A DNA stretch of 64,000 nucleotides from Mycobacterium sp. 1554424.7 (GTDB lineage Bacteria > Actinomycetota > Actinomycetes > Mycobacteriales > Mycobacteriaceae), in contig NZ_LZSE01000034.1 in assembly GCF_001665295.1 (NCBI RefSeq), forward strand, positions 186,001 to 250,000, given 5' to 3'. Made by a program: the position numbers and the translations under genes. The notes beneath the pieces are model-generated. The model ran no database searches, had not been told where the DNA came from, and saw nothing but the letters and a program-made list of their open reading frames with translations. Positions 17,444 through 28,925 of this stretch are shown one piece after another (positions within the stretch are counted from its first letter, which is position 1; every line of letters begins with the position of its first letter).

Positions 17444-18192
17444 TGGTCTCGTGGCCGGACCTCGGCACGCGGGTGACGGTTCGCTATCGGCTCCCCGCCG
17501 GTTCCGTCCCGCCGCTGACCGATGCGGTCGGGCACCTGCTGGCGGTCGATCCGCTGGTGCGGGTGCGGACGAAAACGGGCGCGGTGATCGAGTTCGCGCC
17601 CGCCGACGTCGTCGCGCTGCGCGAGCTGACCGACGCGCCGGTGCGCACGTCCGACATCCGGGCGCTCGAGCATGCGGCCGCCGCGGCCTGGCCCGGGGCC
17701 GAACAAACCTGGGTGCACGGCTGGCTACTGCGCGCCCAGCGAGGTGCCGGGTTGACCACCAATTCGGCTGTACCGCTTGATATTTCGGCTCAATTGAGCG
17801 CCGTCCCCGCGATCATCGACTGGTATCGACAGCGGGAGCTGACGCCGCGGCTGGCCATCCCCGACCGGTTGCTGAGGATCCCGCCCGGCCCGCCCATCGA
17901 ACACACCGAACAGGTCCTCGTGCGCGACCTCGCCGGTGTCACGGCGGGACAACGGCACGACGACAGCGCACACGCGGCGGTGACCGACGCCCCGGACGGC
18001 ACCCGGTGGGTGGGGTTGCGTTCTCCGGTGCGCGCCGCGGAGGCGCTGGTGGCCTGGGGCGCCGGTCGCGGGGCGACCCGCGCTTACCTGATTGCCGGTG
18101 ACGACGACGCCGACAACGTCGCGCTCGCCGCGTCCCTCGGCTTCCGGCTGCACCACCGGCGCCGCTACCTCCGGGCGATCGATACCGTCTAG
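17443..18192 (+). CDS. GNAT-family protein with internal gap (Rv0428c type)
   Basis: A 249-residue protein with an N-terminal SH3-like part (GTRVTVRYRLPAG to ALRELTDAP) and a C-terminal acetyltransferase part ending GFRLHHRRRYLRA. The usual acetyl-CoA pyrophosphate loop (R/Q-x-x-G-x-G/A, normally after the WVGL strand) is not found: WVGL is followed directly by RSPVRAAEALVAWGAGRG. I recall the M. tuberculosis homologue as about 50 residues longer, so an internal deletion may have removed the cofactor loop. The gene overlaps def by one base. It may be inactive as an acetyltransferase. Confidence 0.75.
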   Translation: MVSWPDLGTRVTVRYRLPAGSVPPLTDAVGHLLAVDPLVRVRTKTGAVIEFAPADVVALRELTDAPVRTSDIRALEHAAAAAWPGAEQTWVHGWLLRAQRGAGLTTNSAVPLDISAQLSAVPAIIDWYRQRELTPRLAIPDRLLRIPPGPPIEHTEQVLVRDLAGVTAGQRHDDSAHAAVTDAPDGTRWVGLRSPVRAAEALVAWGAGRGATRAYLIAGDDDADNVALAASLGFRLHHRRRYLRAIDTV

Positions 18193-18194
18193 CC

Positions 18195-19022
18195 ATGCCC
18201 GACGGCACGCCGCACCTACGTCTTGCCACCTGGAACGTGAACTCGATTCGCACGCGCCTGGACCGGGTCCTCGACTGGCTTCACCGCGCCGACGTCGACG
18301 TGCTGGCGATGCAGGAGACCAAGTGCGCCGACGGCCAGTTTCCCACCCTGCCGTTCTTCGAACTCGGCTACGAGGTCGCGCACGTCGGCTTCAATCAGTG
18401 GAACGGGGTGGCCATCGCCTCACGCGTCGGCCTCGACGACGTCGCGGTCGGCTTCGAGGGCCAGCCCACCTGGACGTCCAAGCCCGAGGTCGCCGCGACG
18501 GCGGAAGCCCGCGCGCTGGGCGCCACCTGCGGCGGCATCCGGGTGTGGAGCCTCTACGTGCCCAACGGCCGCGCCGTCGGCGACCCGCACTACACCTATA
18601 AGCTGAATTGGCTTGCCGCCCTGCGGGATACGGCGGCCGGCTGGCTGCGCGACGATCCCGCGGCGCCGATCGCGCTGGTCGGCGACTGGAACATCGCCCC
18701 GACGGACGAGGATGTGTGGAGCACCGAATACTATGCCGGCGCCACGCATGTCTCCGAGCCCGAGCGTCGCGCCTTCGACGCCATCGTCGACGCGCAATTC
18801 GCCGACGTGGTAAGGCCTTTCACCCCGGGCCCCGGCGTCTACACCTACTGGGACTACACCCAGCTGCGGTTCCCGAAGAATCGGGGCATGCGCATCGATT
18901 TCATCCTCGCGTCGCCGGCGCTGGCCGGCCGCGTGACGGGCGCGCAGATTGTCCGCGACGAACGCAAGGGCAAGGCCCCGAGCGACCACGCGCCGGTGCT
19001 GATCGATGTGAGCCACGTTTAA
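18195..19022 (+). CDS. xthA: Exodeoxyribonuclease III / AP endonuclease
   Basis: Repairs abasic and 3'-blocked DNA ends. The 275-residue enzyme shows the full exonuclease III set: NVNSIR, QETK with the metal-binding Glu, YVPNG, the catalytic GDWNIAP, RIDFIL, and the C-terminal SDHAPV. It starts 2 bp after the GNAT gene, in the same def-GNAT-xthA order as M. tuberculosis. Confidence 0.95.
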   Translation: MPDGTPHLRLATWNVNSIRTRLDRVLDWLHRADVDVLAMQETKCADGQFPTLPFFELGYEVAHVGFNQWNGVAIASRVGLDDVAVGFEGQPTWTSKPEVAATAEARALGATCGGIRVWSLYVPNGRAVGDPHYTYKLNWLAALRDTAAGWLRDDPAAPIALVGDWNIAPTDEDVWSTEYYAGATHVSEPERRAFDAIVDAQFADVVRPFTPGPGVYTYWDYTQLRFPKNRGMRIDFILASPALAGRVTGAQIVRDERKGKAPSDHAPVLIDVSHV

Positions 19023-19122
19023 GCCCGATGTGAGCCCGGTTTAAGAAGTTGCTCGTTGTACGCGAGTTTGTAACGTGGCAGGCTTTCGCCCTATAGATGC
19101 AGAGAACTATTTCGTTGTTGCT

Positions 19123-19146
19123 GTTAACCTCGCGTTCAACGGGTAT
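19123..19146 (+). promoter_or_regulatory. Possible SigF-type promoter upstream of small membrane protein
   Basis: The 176-bp gap after xthA holds GGGTAT at 19141-19146, the mycobacterial SigF -10 consensus, with GTTAA at 19123-19127 in the -35 area. The spacer is short (about 13-14 bp versus the usual 15-17), so the match is incomplete. It would drive the membrane-protein/ctpH genes under stress. Identified by eye only. Confidence 0.3.
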
Positions 19147-19198
19147 ACGGGTTGCCACGCGGTTCCCAGTGAGAGCGATCAGATACCAGGGAGTGATC

Positions 19199-19639
19199 AT
19201 GGGCGTCGTCGGCGGGGCAGTACGCAACGTGGGCAAGACGGTGGGTCGCGCGGCGGACGCGACCACCGCGGCCGCGGGGGCCGTGGGTGGCGCCGCGGTC
19301 AACGGAATCGTGGGCGGGGTCACGGGAGCCGCCGAGGGCATCAAGCGCGGGATCAACAGCGGCAGTCACTCGGCGCCCGCGGCCGCGTTGGCTCTCGGCG
19401 CGATCGGCGTGGCCGGCCTAGTCGAGTGGCCGGTGCTGCTGGCCGTCGGCGGTGGAGCGCTCCTGTTGCACAGGATGAATCGCAAGCCGGGCAACGGCGC
19501 CGCGCCGAAGGCGAACCTCAAGCCGGTGCCGTCCGAGCCGTCGAAGAAGGCGGTGCCGCAGAAGGCCGCCCGCAAGCCCGCGGCCAAGAAGGCGGCCGGG
19601 CGCCGCGCCGGTGCCGCCGAGTTGCGCAGCACCAACTGA
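19199..19639 (+). CDS. Small membrane protein upstream of ctpH (Rv0426c type)
   Basis: A 146-residue protein of unknown function. The first 65 residues are Gly/Ala-rich and amphipathic (VGGAVRNVGKTVGRAAD...), then a hydrophobic hairpin contains LVEWPVLLAVGGGALL, and the tail is Lys/Ala/Pro-rich (KKAVPQKAARKPAAKKAAG), resembling a histone-like or cell-wall-binding tail. The hairpin closely resembles the one in the small protein downstream of ctpH. The ATG at 19199 follows an AGGGAG ribosome site; an in-frame GTG lies 6 bases earlier. It ends 18 bp before ctpH. Confidence 0.8.
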   Translation: MGVVGGAVRNVGKTVGRAADATTAAAGAVGGAAVNGIVGGVTGAAEGIKRGINSGSHSAPAAALALGAIGVAGLVEWPVLLAVGGGALLLHRMNRKPGNGAAPKANLKPVPSEPSKKAVPQKAARKPAAKKAAGRRAGAAELRSTN

Positions 19640-19657
19640 GAATCGTCCGAGCAGCCC

Positions 19658-22600
19658 TTGAGCATTGTCACGTCGCTACCACGATCGACGCCGCTGCGGG
19701 CTCTCACCGGACTGGCACAAGAGGCCTTTCATATCGCGGCGATTCCGCTGCGCGAGGGCGCCAGGGCGCTCACCGGCGACCTTCCCGCCGAGACGCTGAG
19801 CCGGCGCTGTTGGCGGGGCGACACCCGCGCCTGGATCGAGGTGCGCGGCCTCGACGGCGCGAGCTCGGATGAATTGGCCGGGGCCGTGCTCGACGGCCTG
19901 CGCGCCCACCCCGGCGTCACGTCGGCCAGCCTGAACCACCCCCTGTCGCGGGTGGTCGTCACGCTCGACGACCGGGACACCTCGCTGCGCGACCTGTGCG
20001 GCATCGTCGACGACGCCGAAAAGGCTTGCCGTTCAAGCAAAAAGGCGCCCGCGCCGGCTTTGCCGGGCGACGGCGTGGTGGCGGCGACCCGGGCCGCGGC
20101 CGTGGCCGCCAACGCGGCGGGGCTCGGCATCGCGCTGGCCGGCCGGGCGCTGCACTGGCCACGGTTGCCGATCGGGATCCAGGCGCCCATCGTCGCGATC
20201 GACTACCAGCCCTGGCTGCGGCGCCTGCTCGAGGACCGCATCGGCGGACCGGCGACGGACACGGTGCTGAGCCTGGCCATGGCGGCCGCGGAAACCGTTA
20301 CCCTCGCCCCGGCGTCGCTGTCGGTGGGTCTGTTGATGCAGTCGATGAAGGCCGCCGAATGCCGTGCCGAGGCGCGCGCCTGGCGCCGGCACGAGCCCGA
20401 GCTGGCCCGCCACGCCGACCAACCGCCCACCGACGTGCCGTTGCCGACGCCGCCGCCGGCCCGCGTCGTGGAACGCGCGGCGGGCCGCTTCGCCCTCATC
20501 CAGGCGCTGAGCGCCGGGCTCGTCGGCGCCACCACCCGCAACCCGAACATGGCCGCCACCGCGGTGCTGGTGACCGCCCCCAAGGCCAGCCGCACCACGC
20601 CGGAGGCGTTCGCCGCCTCCCTGGGACGCGGACTGGCCGACCGGCACGCTGTCCTGGCGCTGCGGCCGGACGCGTTGCGCCGCCTCGACCGCGTGGACGC
20701 GATCGTCATCGACCCAAGGGTGTTGTGCACCAGCGGCATGCGGGTGGCGCGAATCCGCGGCGCCGACGAGCGCGAGCTGCCCGCCGCGTGGAACCGCGCC
20801 CAGCTGGTGCTGCAGAACAACGGCCAACGGCCGGGCTGGCATCGGGTGCCCGGTATGTCGGCCAGCGAGCCGCACGCGGCGGTCGAGGCGCTGTTTCGCC
20901 CCTCCCACGACCCGTTGGCCTCGGCCGTGGTCGCCGAGGCGCACCGCACCGGGGCGGAGCTGGTGTCCGTCGACGTCGATTCGCTGGGCGAGCTGCGGCC
21001 CGCGTTCGACGAGATAACGCCTTTGCAGGGCGGCTCCGTCGATGACACCCTGGCCCGCGCGGTGACCGAACTGCAAGAGGCGGGGCGCACGGTGGCTGTG
21101 CTGTCTTTGTCTGCGGCACAAGCGCTTTCGTCCGCCGACGTGGCGCTCGGCGTCATGGCGCCCGGCGCAGCTCCGCCGTGGTGCGCGGACCTGCTGCTGC
21201 CCGATCTCACGGCCGCCTGGCGGGTGCTGCACGCGCTTCCGGCGGCCAAGGCCGCCACCCAGCGCGGGGTCGGGATCGCGGCCGGCGCGACGGCCATGGG
21301 GTCGCTCCTGATGATCCCGGGCGTCCGCGGCCTCGGGCCCGGGCCGGTGACCACCGGCGCCGCGGCGGGCGCGCTCTCCGGCTACCTGCTCGCCCGCGGG
21401 ATCATGACGGCGGACGCGCCGCGGCCGGCGGCCGTTCACGAATGGCACGCGATGTCGGTCGAGCAGGTGCGCAAGGCCCTGCCGCCGCCCGAGCCGGAGG
21501 CGGAGGCCTCGCCTGCAGGGCGGGCGCCGGCCCCGCCCAACTCGGTCTGGCAGCTCCTCAAGGCCGTCCGCGCCGAGCTGACCGACCCGCTGACCCCGGT
21601 GCTGGCGCTCGGGTCGGCGGCCAGCGCGGTGCTCGGCTCGCCCGTCGACGCCGTCCTGGTGTTTTCGGTGCTGACCGGGAACTCCATCCTCGCCGCCAGC
21701 CAGCGGCTGCGCGCCGAGAACCGCCTCGACCGCCTGCTGGCGCAGCAGATCCCGCCGGCCCGCAGGGTCGAGACCGGCCCGGACGGGGAGCGCACGTACA
21801 CCGACGTCATCGCGGCGCAGCTGCGGCCCGGCGACGTCATTGAAATCCGGACGCACGAGGTGGTGCCCGCCGACGCGCGGATCGTCGCGGAAATCGACGT
21901 CGAGGTCGACGAGTCGACGCTCACCGGTGAGTCGCTGTCGGTGGAGAAGCAGGTCGACGCCACGCCGGGCGCCGAGCTCGCCGAGCGTCGCTGCATGCTG
22001 TACGCCGGGACCACCGTCGTGGCCGGCACCGCCGTCGCCGTGGTGACCGCGGTCGGGGCCGACACCCAGGAACGCCGGGCCGCCGAGCTGGTGTCCGGCG
22101 ACACGTCGTCCGACATCGGCCTGCAGCACCAGCTCAGCCAGCTCACCAATCGGGCCTTCCCCGTCAGCGTGACCGGCGGCGCGCTCGTCGGCGGGCTCGG
22201 GCTGCTGCGCGGAACCGGCCTGCGCCAGGCGGTGGCCAGCGGCATCGCCATCGCCGTCGCCGCGGTCCCCGAGGGGATGCCGCTGGTGGCGACGCTGGCC
22301 CAGTCGGCGTCGGCGCGGCGGCTGACCAAGTTCGGCGCGCTGGTCCGCGTGCCGCGTTCGGTGGAGGCCCTGGGCCGCATCGACGTGGTGTGCTTCGACA
22401 AGACGGGGACGCTGAGCGAGAACCGCCTGCGGGTGGCGGAGGTCCGCCCGGCGCCGGGGCGCTCGCCCGAGGACGTGTTGCGTCACGCGGCCCACGCCGC
22501 CCCGGCGGCCAACGGCAGCCCGCAGGCGCACGCCACCGACGCCGCCATCGTGGAGGCGGCGCTGCGCTCGCTGAACGGCTCGGCGCCGAGCGGGGAAGCG

Positions 22601-24085
22601 GACGCGCACCTGCCCTTCCGTTCCGGGCGGTCGTTCTCCGCCTCGGTCACCGGCACGGAGCTGACCGTCAAGGGTGCGCCCGAGGTCGTGCTGGCCGCGT
22701 GCGAGAACACCGGCCCGAAGACGCAGAAAACGGTCGGCGAACTCGCCGCCGGCGGGCTGCGGGTCATCGCGGTGGCGCAGCGCCGGCTGACGGCCGAACA
22801 GGCCGGGGCGATCCGCGACGACCCGGACGATATCGCCGATTTCTGCCGCGACGGGTTGACGCTGACGGGATTCCTCGGCCTGTCCGACACGCCGCGCCCC
22901 GAGGCCGTCGGGCTGCTCGCGAACCTGCGCCGGCAGGGCGTGGGCGTCAAGCTGATCACCGGCGACCACCCCATCACCGCGCTGGCCATCGCCCGCGAGC
23001 TGGGCCTGTCGGTGACCGACGAGCAGGTGATCAGCGGTTCCGAATGGGACTCGCTGTCGCGCAAGGACCAGGAGCGCGTCGTGACCGAGCGGGTGATCTT
23101 CGCGCGGATGACGCCAGAGAACAAGGTGCAGGTGGTCCAGACGCTGGAGGGCGCCGGCGTGCTGTGCGCGATGGTCGGCGACGGCTCCAACGACGCCGCC
23201 GCCATCCGGGCCGCCACGGTCGGGATCGGCGTGGTGGCGGGGGGCAGCGACCCGGCCCACATGGCGGCCGACGTGGTGCTCGTCGACGCCCGCATCGAGG
23301 CGCTGGTCCAGGCCATCGAGGAGGGCCGCCAACTCTGGCAGCGGGTGCAGGCGGCGGTGTCCGTGCTGCTCGGCGGCAACGCCGGCGAGGTGCTTTTCGC
23401 CGTCATCGGTGCCGCGATCACCGGCACGTCGCCGCTGAACACGCGGCAGCTGCTGCTGGTGAACATGATGACCGACGCGCTGCCGGCCGCGGCCCTGGCG
23501 GTCAGCGAGCCGAGCACCCCGATCGACCCCGGCGTGCGCGGCCCGGATCAGCCCGCGCTGTGGCGCGCGGTGGCCATCCGCGGCGTCACCACGGCGGCCG
23601 CGACGACGGTGGCGTGGGCGATGGCCAGCGTGACCGGGCGCCCGCAGCGGGCCTCCACCGTGGCGCTGGTCGCGCTAGTGGGCGCCGAGCTGGGCCAGAC
23701 GCTGCTGGACTCTCACGCCCCGCTGGTGGTGCTCACGGCGGTGGGCTCGCTCGGCGCGATGGGAACGCTGATCAGCATCCCGGTGGTCAGCCAGTTGCTC
23801 GGCTGCACACCGCTTGGTCCCGTCGGCTGGGGACAGGCTCTGGGGGCCGCCGCGGGGGCGACCATTGCGATCGCCGTTCTGAACCGGGTTTCGGACGGTT
23901 GGGGCAGCCCGCACACGCTGCCACCAGGCCCTGACGCGACGGACGGTGAGCCGTCCGATCCGACTGCCGAATCTCAACCACCCCGACCCGCCAGAGCAGC
24001 GCATAGAGTTCTATCAGCGGCACCTTCAGCACCAACGCGATCGACGAAACCAGCGGATCGGACACGGAGTCGGTCGTCGACATAA
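19658..24085 (+). CDS. ctpH: P-type cation-transporting ATPase CtpH
   Basis: A 1475-residue P-type ATPase, long because of a roughly 640-residue N-terminal extension with heavy-metal-associated-like segments and degenerate repeats of ATPase-like domains. The core is intact: the ESTLTGES actuator motif, PEGMP in the ion-binding helix, phosphorylation site CFDKTGTLSENR, KGAPEVVL in the nucleotide domain and MVGDGSNDAAA in the hinge. The transported cation cannot be read from the motifs. The start is TTG 19658. The last 45-50 codons (after about 23945) are Pro/Ser/Arg-rich with unusually many A/T third positions compared with the rest. Confidence 0.9.
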   Translation: MSIVTSLPRSTPLRALTGLAQEAFHIAAIPLREGARALTGDLPAETLSRRCWRGDTRAWIEVRGLDGASSDELAGAVLDGLRAHPGVTSASLNHPLSRVVVTLDDRDTSLRDLCGIVDDAEKACRSSKKAPAPALPGDGVVAATRAAAVAANAAGLGIALAGRALHWPRLPIGIQAPIVAIDYQPWLRRLLEDRIGGPATDTVLSLAMAAAETVTLAPASLSVGLLMQSMKAAECRAEARAWRRHEPELARHADQPPTDVPLPTPPPARVVERAAGRFALIQALSAGLVGATTRNPNMAATAVLVTAPKASRTTPEAFAASLGRGLADRHAVLALRPDALRRLDRVDAIVIDPRVLCTSGMRVARIRGADERELPAAWNRAQLVLQNNGQRPGWHRVPGMSASEPHAAVEALFRPSHDPLASAVVAEAHRTGAELVSVDVDSLGELRPAFDEITPLQGGSVDDTLARAVTELQEAGRTVAVLSLSAAQALSSADVALGVMAPGAAPPWCADLLLPDLTAAWRVLHALPAAKAATQRGVGIAAGATAMGSLLMIPGVRGLGPGPVTTGAAAGALSGYLLARGIMTADAPRPAAVHEWHAMSVEQVRKALPPPEPEAEASPAGRAPAPPNSVWQLLKAVRAELTDPLTPVLALGSAASAVLGSPVDAVLVFSVLTGNSILAASQRLRAENRLDRLLAQQIPPARRVETGPDGERTYTDVIAAQLRPGDVIEIRTHEVVPADARIVAEIDVEVDESTLTGESLSVEKQVDATPGAELAERRCMLYAGTTVVAGTAVAVVTAVGADTQERRAAELVSGDTSSDIGLQHQLSQLTNRAFPVSVTGGALVGGLGLLRGTGLRQAVASGIAIAVAAVPEGMPLVATLAQSASARRLTKFGALVRVPRSVEALGRIDVVCFDKTGTLSENRLRVAEVRPAPGRSPEDVLRHAAHAAPAANGSPQAHATDAAIVEAALRSLNGSAPSGEADAHLPFRSGRSFSASVTGTELTVKGAPEVVLAACENTGPKTQKTVGELAAGGLRVIAVAQRRLTAEQAGAIRDDPDDIADFCRDGLTLTGFLGLSDTPRPEAVGLLANLRRQGVGVKLITGDHPITALAIARELGLSVTDEQVISGSEWDSLSRKDQERVVTERVIFARMTPENKVQVVQTLEGAGVLCAMVGDGSNDAAAIRAATVGIGVVAGGSDPAHMAADVVLVDARIEALVQAIEEGRQLWQRVQAAVSVLLGGNAGEVLFAVIGAAITGTSPLNTRQLLLVNMMTDALPAAALAVSEPSTPIDPGVRGPDQPALWRAVAIRGVTTAAATTVAWAMASVTGRPQRASTVALVALVGAELGQTLLDSHAPLVVLTAVGSLGAMGTLISIPVVSQLLGCTPLGPVGWGQALGAAAGATIAIAVLNRVSDGWGSPHTLPPGPDATDGEPSDPTAESQPPRPARAAHRVLSAAPSAPTRSTKPADRTRSRSST
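23787..24083 (-). other. Antisense ORF over ctpH 3' end (possible small gene)
   Basis: On the minus strand an ATG at 24083 opens 98 codons to 23787. Its first 45 residues (MSTTDSVSDPLVSSIALVLK..., then PLIELYALLWRVGVVEIRQ) look like a plausible amphipathic/membrane segment, and in that stretch its third codon positions are mostly G/C, while the overlapping ctpH frame is unusually A/T there. I see no good ribosome site. It may be a real short gene, a gene remnant, or chance. Confidence 0.3.
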
Positions 24086-24146
24086 GTCCGACGGTGGTCT
24101 CAGTACCCGGCGGGGCGGCAAACCCTTCGTTACCGAAAGGCGAATC

Positions 24147-24422
24147 ATGGCCGAAAAGAAATCGCGAAAGGGCACCACGCAGCGCGAAGCCGTGGAGAAG
24201 ATCCGCGAGGGCGAAACGTTCGCGGTGAACGTGCCGGTGGTGGGCCAGATCGAGATTCCGCGGCCCGAGCAGCTGGCCTACTACGGCGGCCTGGCCGCGC
24301 TGGCGGCATTCGAACTCATCGACTGGCCGGTCGCCCTGGTCATCGCGGCCGGGCACGTGCTGGCGAGCAACCACCACAACCGGCTCCTCGAGGAGCTCGG
24401 CGAGGCGATGGAAGAGGTCTAG
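24147..24422 (+). CDS. Small membrane protein downstream of ctpH (Rv0424c type)
   Basis: A 91-residue protein of unknown function. The charged N-terminus (MAEKKSRKGTTQREAVEKI) and a strand-like part (FAVNVPVVGQIEIPRPEQL) precede a hydrophobic hairpin with LIDWPVALVIAAGHVL and a Glu-rich end. The hairpin aligns with LVEWPVLLAVGGGALL in the protein upstream of ctpH, which suggests the two are related and possibly accessory to CtpH. The 106 bp that follow, between this gene and the convergent STAS gene, hold nothing I recognise. Confidence 0.82.
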   Translation: MAEKKSRKGTTQREAVEKIREGETFAVNVPVVGQIEIPRPEQLAYYGGLAALAAFELIDWPVALVIAAGHVLASNHHNRLLEELGEAMEEV

Positions 24423-24528
24423 CGGCCTGGCCTGGCCCGTCGCGAACAGATCCTGCGCCCCCGGCGACGGCTCCCGCGGCCCCAAAGGGTTGCGGCCCAA
24501 TCGAACTCGCGAAACCCGCGGCAGCGGA

Positions 24529-24891
24529 TCATCGCTGTGGGTCGGATTGCAGCGCCTCGGAAAGTGTGGGATAGACCTCGAGGATGCGATCGAGCTCGGT
24601 CACCTGGATCGGCCGGAGAACTTGGTCGTTATCCGCCACCAGCCGCATCGACGTGCCGATTTCTCGGGCTCCCTCGTGGCAATCGAGCACCGCGTTCAAT
24701 GCCGCGCTTCCGAAGAAGGTCACGGGTTGCAGGTCGACGATCACCAGCCGGGCCGGGTGCTTCGCGGCGACCTGCAGCGCGGCGGTCAGGTGGGGGGTGA
24801 GCTGGTCGACGGTGCTGGAATCGACGTCTCCTTTGACGCGAACCACGACAGCGTCATCTCGGGCCTCATGGTCAACCGCCAACAAATCCAT
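24529..24891 (-). CDS. STAS-domain anti-sigma factor antagonist
   Basis: A 120-residue SpoIIAA-like protein. Antagonists of this kind bind anti-sigma kinases and release sigma factors, controlled by serine phosphorylation; the candidate site is the serine of VTFFGSAALNAVL. The domain spans VVRVKGDVDSSTVDQLTPHL to the end. ATG 24891 is chosen over an in-frame TTG at 24912 because ATG is preceded by a GAAAGG site. It follows the PAS-ANTAR gene on the same strand by about 100 bp. Neither gene has a counterpart here in M. tuberculosis. Confidence 0.82.
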   Translation of the reverse strand: MDLLAVDHEARDDAVVVRVKGDVDSSTVDQLTPHLTAALQVAAKHPARLVIVDLQPVTFFGSAALNAVLDCHEGAREIGTSMRLVADNDQVLRPIQVTELDRILEVYPTLSEALQSDPQR

Positions 24892-24991
24892 GCCTTTCAC
24901 CGTCTCGAACAAGTCGAATCCCTTCGCTGGGGCGATACCGCCGGGCCCGGATGGCAGCAGGCCCAGGAAAGGTTGCTTCGAAGCCTAGCTA

Positions 24992-25672
24992 TTACCCCGA
25001 CGGCTCGGCGGGAATCCGTTCGTGCACCGTCAGCAGCAGATGATCGAACTGGCTTTGGGCGGCGGCCGTCGGAGTGGGCAACGTCACGACCTCGGTCAGC
25101 AACTGCTTTGCCAGCGAGCGCAGCTTCACGTTGGTCTCCTGGGAGCGCCACTGCAGCACGCGAAAAGCTTGCTCGGCGCTGACGCGGTAGACGTACATCA
25201 GCACGCCCTTGGCCTGCTCGATGGCCGCGCGGTTCTCGAACAGGTCCGGCAGGGCCTCGTCCAGCGCTTCCTGGCGGGTCTCGTCGAAGGTGTCGGTGAG
25301 GTCGATGTAATAGCCGGCGGTGCCCACCACCCTGCCGGAGTCGTCCAGCATGCGGTCGGCCACGACGATCGCGTCGTGCACGTTGCCCGCGGTGTCGAGA
25401 AACCGGTGGCGGCTCGAAAACGACTCCTCGGACTGCAGGGCGTAGTCCAGCAGATCCTGGACGTGGGCGCGGTCCTCGGGATGCTTGTGCGACAGCAGCA
25501 GTTTGGTCGTCGGCTCCACTTCGCCGGGTTGGTAGCCATGCATCCTGGCCACCTCGTCGGACCATTCCCAGCGTTGACCGACGAACCAGAAGCGGAAGCC
25601 GCCGACGGTCATGTACTTGTTCGCGGCTGCCGTTGCTTCGCTCGGCTGCGTTGGGCTTTCGGCGGGTTGCAC
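24992..25672 (-). CDS. PAS-ANTAR regulatory protein
   Basis: A 226-residue signalling protein. Residues about 30-130 form a PAS sensor fold (FVGQRWEWSDEVARMHGYQPGE ... AGYYIDLTD). The C-terminal part is an ANTAR RNA-binding antiterminator domain with the typical AIEQAKGVLMYVYRVSAEQAF. ANTAR proteins act on nascent RNA hairpins before terminators. GTG 25672 has a GGGAGG site 8-9 bases upstream. It diverges from thiC, whose leader is an RNA switch. Whether the two interact is unknown. Confidence 0.85.
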   Translation of the reverse strand: MQPAESPTQPSEATAAANKYMTVGGFRFWFVGQRWEWSDEVARMHGYQPGEVEPTTKLLLSHKHPEDRAHVQDLLDYALQSEESFSSRHRFLDTAGNVHDAIVVADRMLDDSGRVVGTAGYYIDLTDTFDETRQEALDEALPDLFENRAAIEQAKGVLMYVYRVSAEQAFRVLQWRSQETNVKLRSLAKQLLTEVVTLPTPTAAAQSQFDHLLLTVHERIPAEPSG

Positions 25673-25749
25673 GTTTGCATCCTCCCACCCGGCGGGTACT
25701 CGCGGCTACCGTCGAGGGGGTAACGTCGCGGGCGGACCCATCCATAAGA

Positions 25750-28290
<2,541 letters not shown>

Positions 28291-28294
<4 letters not shown>

Positions 28295-28914
28295 TTGCCC
28301 GCCTCGAGGCGATCGCAGGCGTCGCGCACGAACCCGACGGGCCACCGGCCGGTGTCGTGGTTCTTACCCATGGGGCCGGCGGCGACCGGGAATCGCCTCT
28401 GCTGCAACAGGTGTGCGACGAGTGGGCGCGGCGCGGCTGGCTCGCGGTGCGCTACAACCTGCCGTACCGCCGGCGCCGGCCCAAGGGCCCGCCGTCCGGC
28501 TCCGCCGCCGCCGACCGCGCGGGGGTCGTCGAGGCAATCACGTTGTGCCGCGGCCTTTCCGGCGGCCCGCTGATCGCCGGCGGCCATTCCTACGGCGGGC
28601 GGCAGACGTCCATGGTCGTGGCGGCGGGCGAGGTTCCGGTGGACGTCCTAACCCTGTTCTCCTATCCCGTCCACCCGCCGGGCAAGCCGGAGCGCCCCCG
28701 CACCGAGCACCTTCCCGACATCCGGGTGCCCACCGTGTTCACCCACGGAACGTCGGATCCGTTCGGCACGCCCGACGAACTGCGCGCCGCCGCCGCGCTG
28801 ATCCCCGCCCGAACCGAGGTCGTCGAGATCACCGGCGCGCGCCACGACCTGCGCTCGAAGACCCTCGATGTGCCGGCACTCGCGGTTGATGCCGCGCTGC
28901 GCCTCGTTCCGTGA
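28291..28914 (+). CDS. Alpha/beta-hydrolase family protein (Rv0421c type)
   Basis: A 207-residue dienelactone-hydrolase/KANL3-Tex30-like alpha/beta hydrolase. The oxyanion region LTHGAGGDRESP and nucleophile elbow GGHSYGGRQ (nucleophile Ser) are clear; the acid and base probably lie in HGTSDPFG and GARHDL. It is translated from GTG 28291, overlapping the thiD stop by 4 bases. Its place in a thiamine operon is conserved in M. tuberculosis, but no link to thiamine is known to me. Confidence 0.85.
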
Positions 28915-28925
28915 AGGGACATGCC

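Noticed and set aside
20033-23332. A 1099-codon open frame on the minus strand
   Set aside because: It is antisense to ctpH, His/Arg/Gly-rich with no domain, and arises from the high-GC codon pattern; ctpH has full P-type ATPase motifs.
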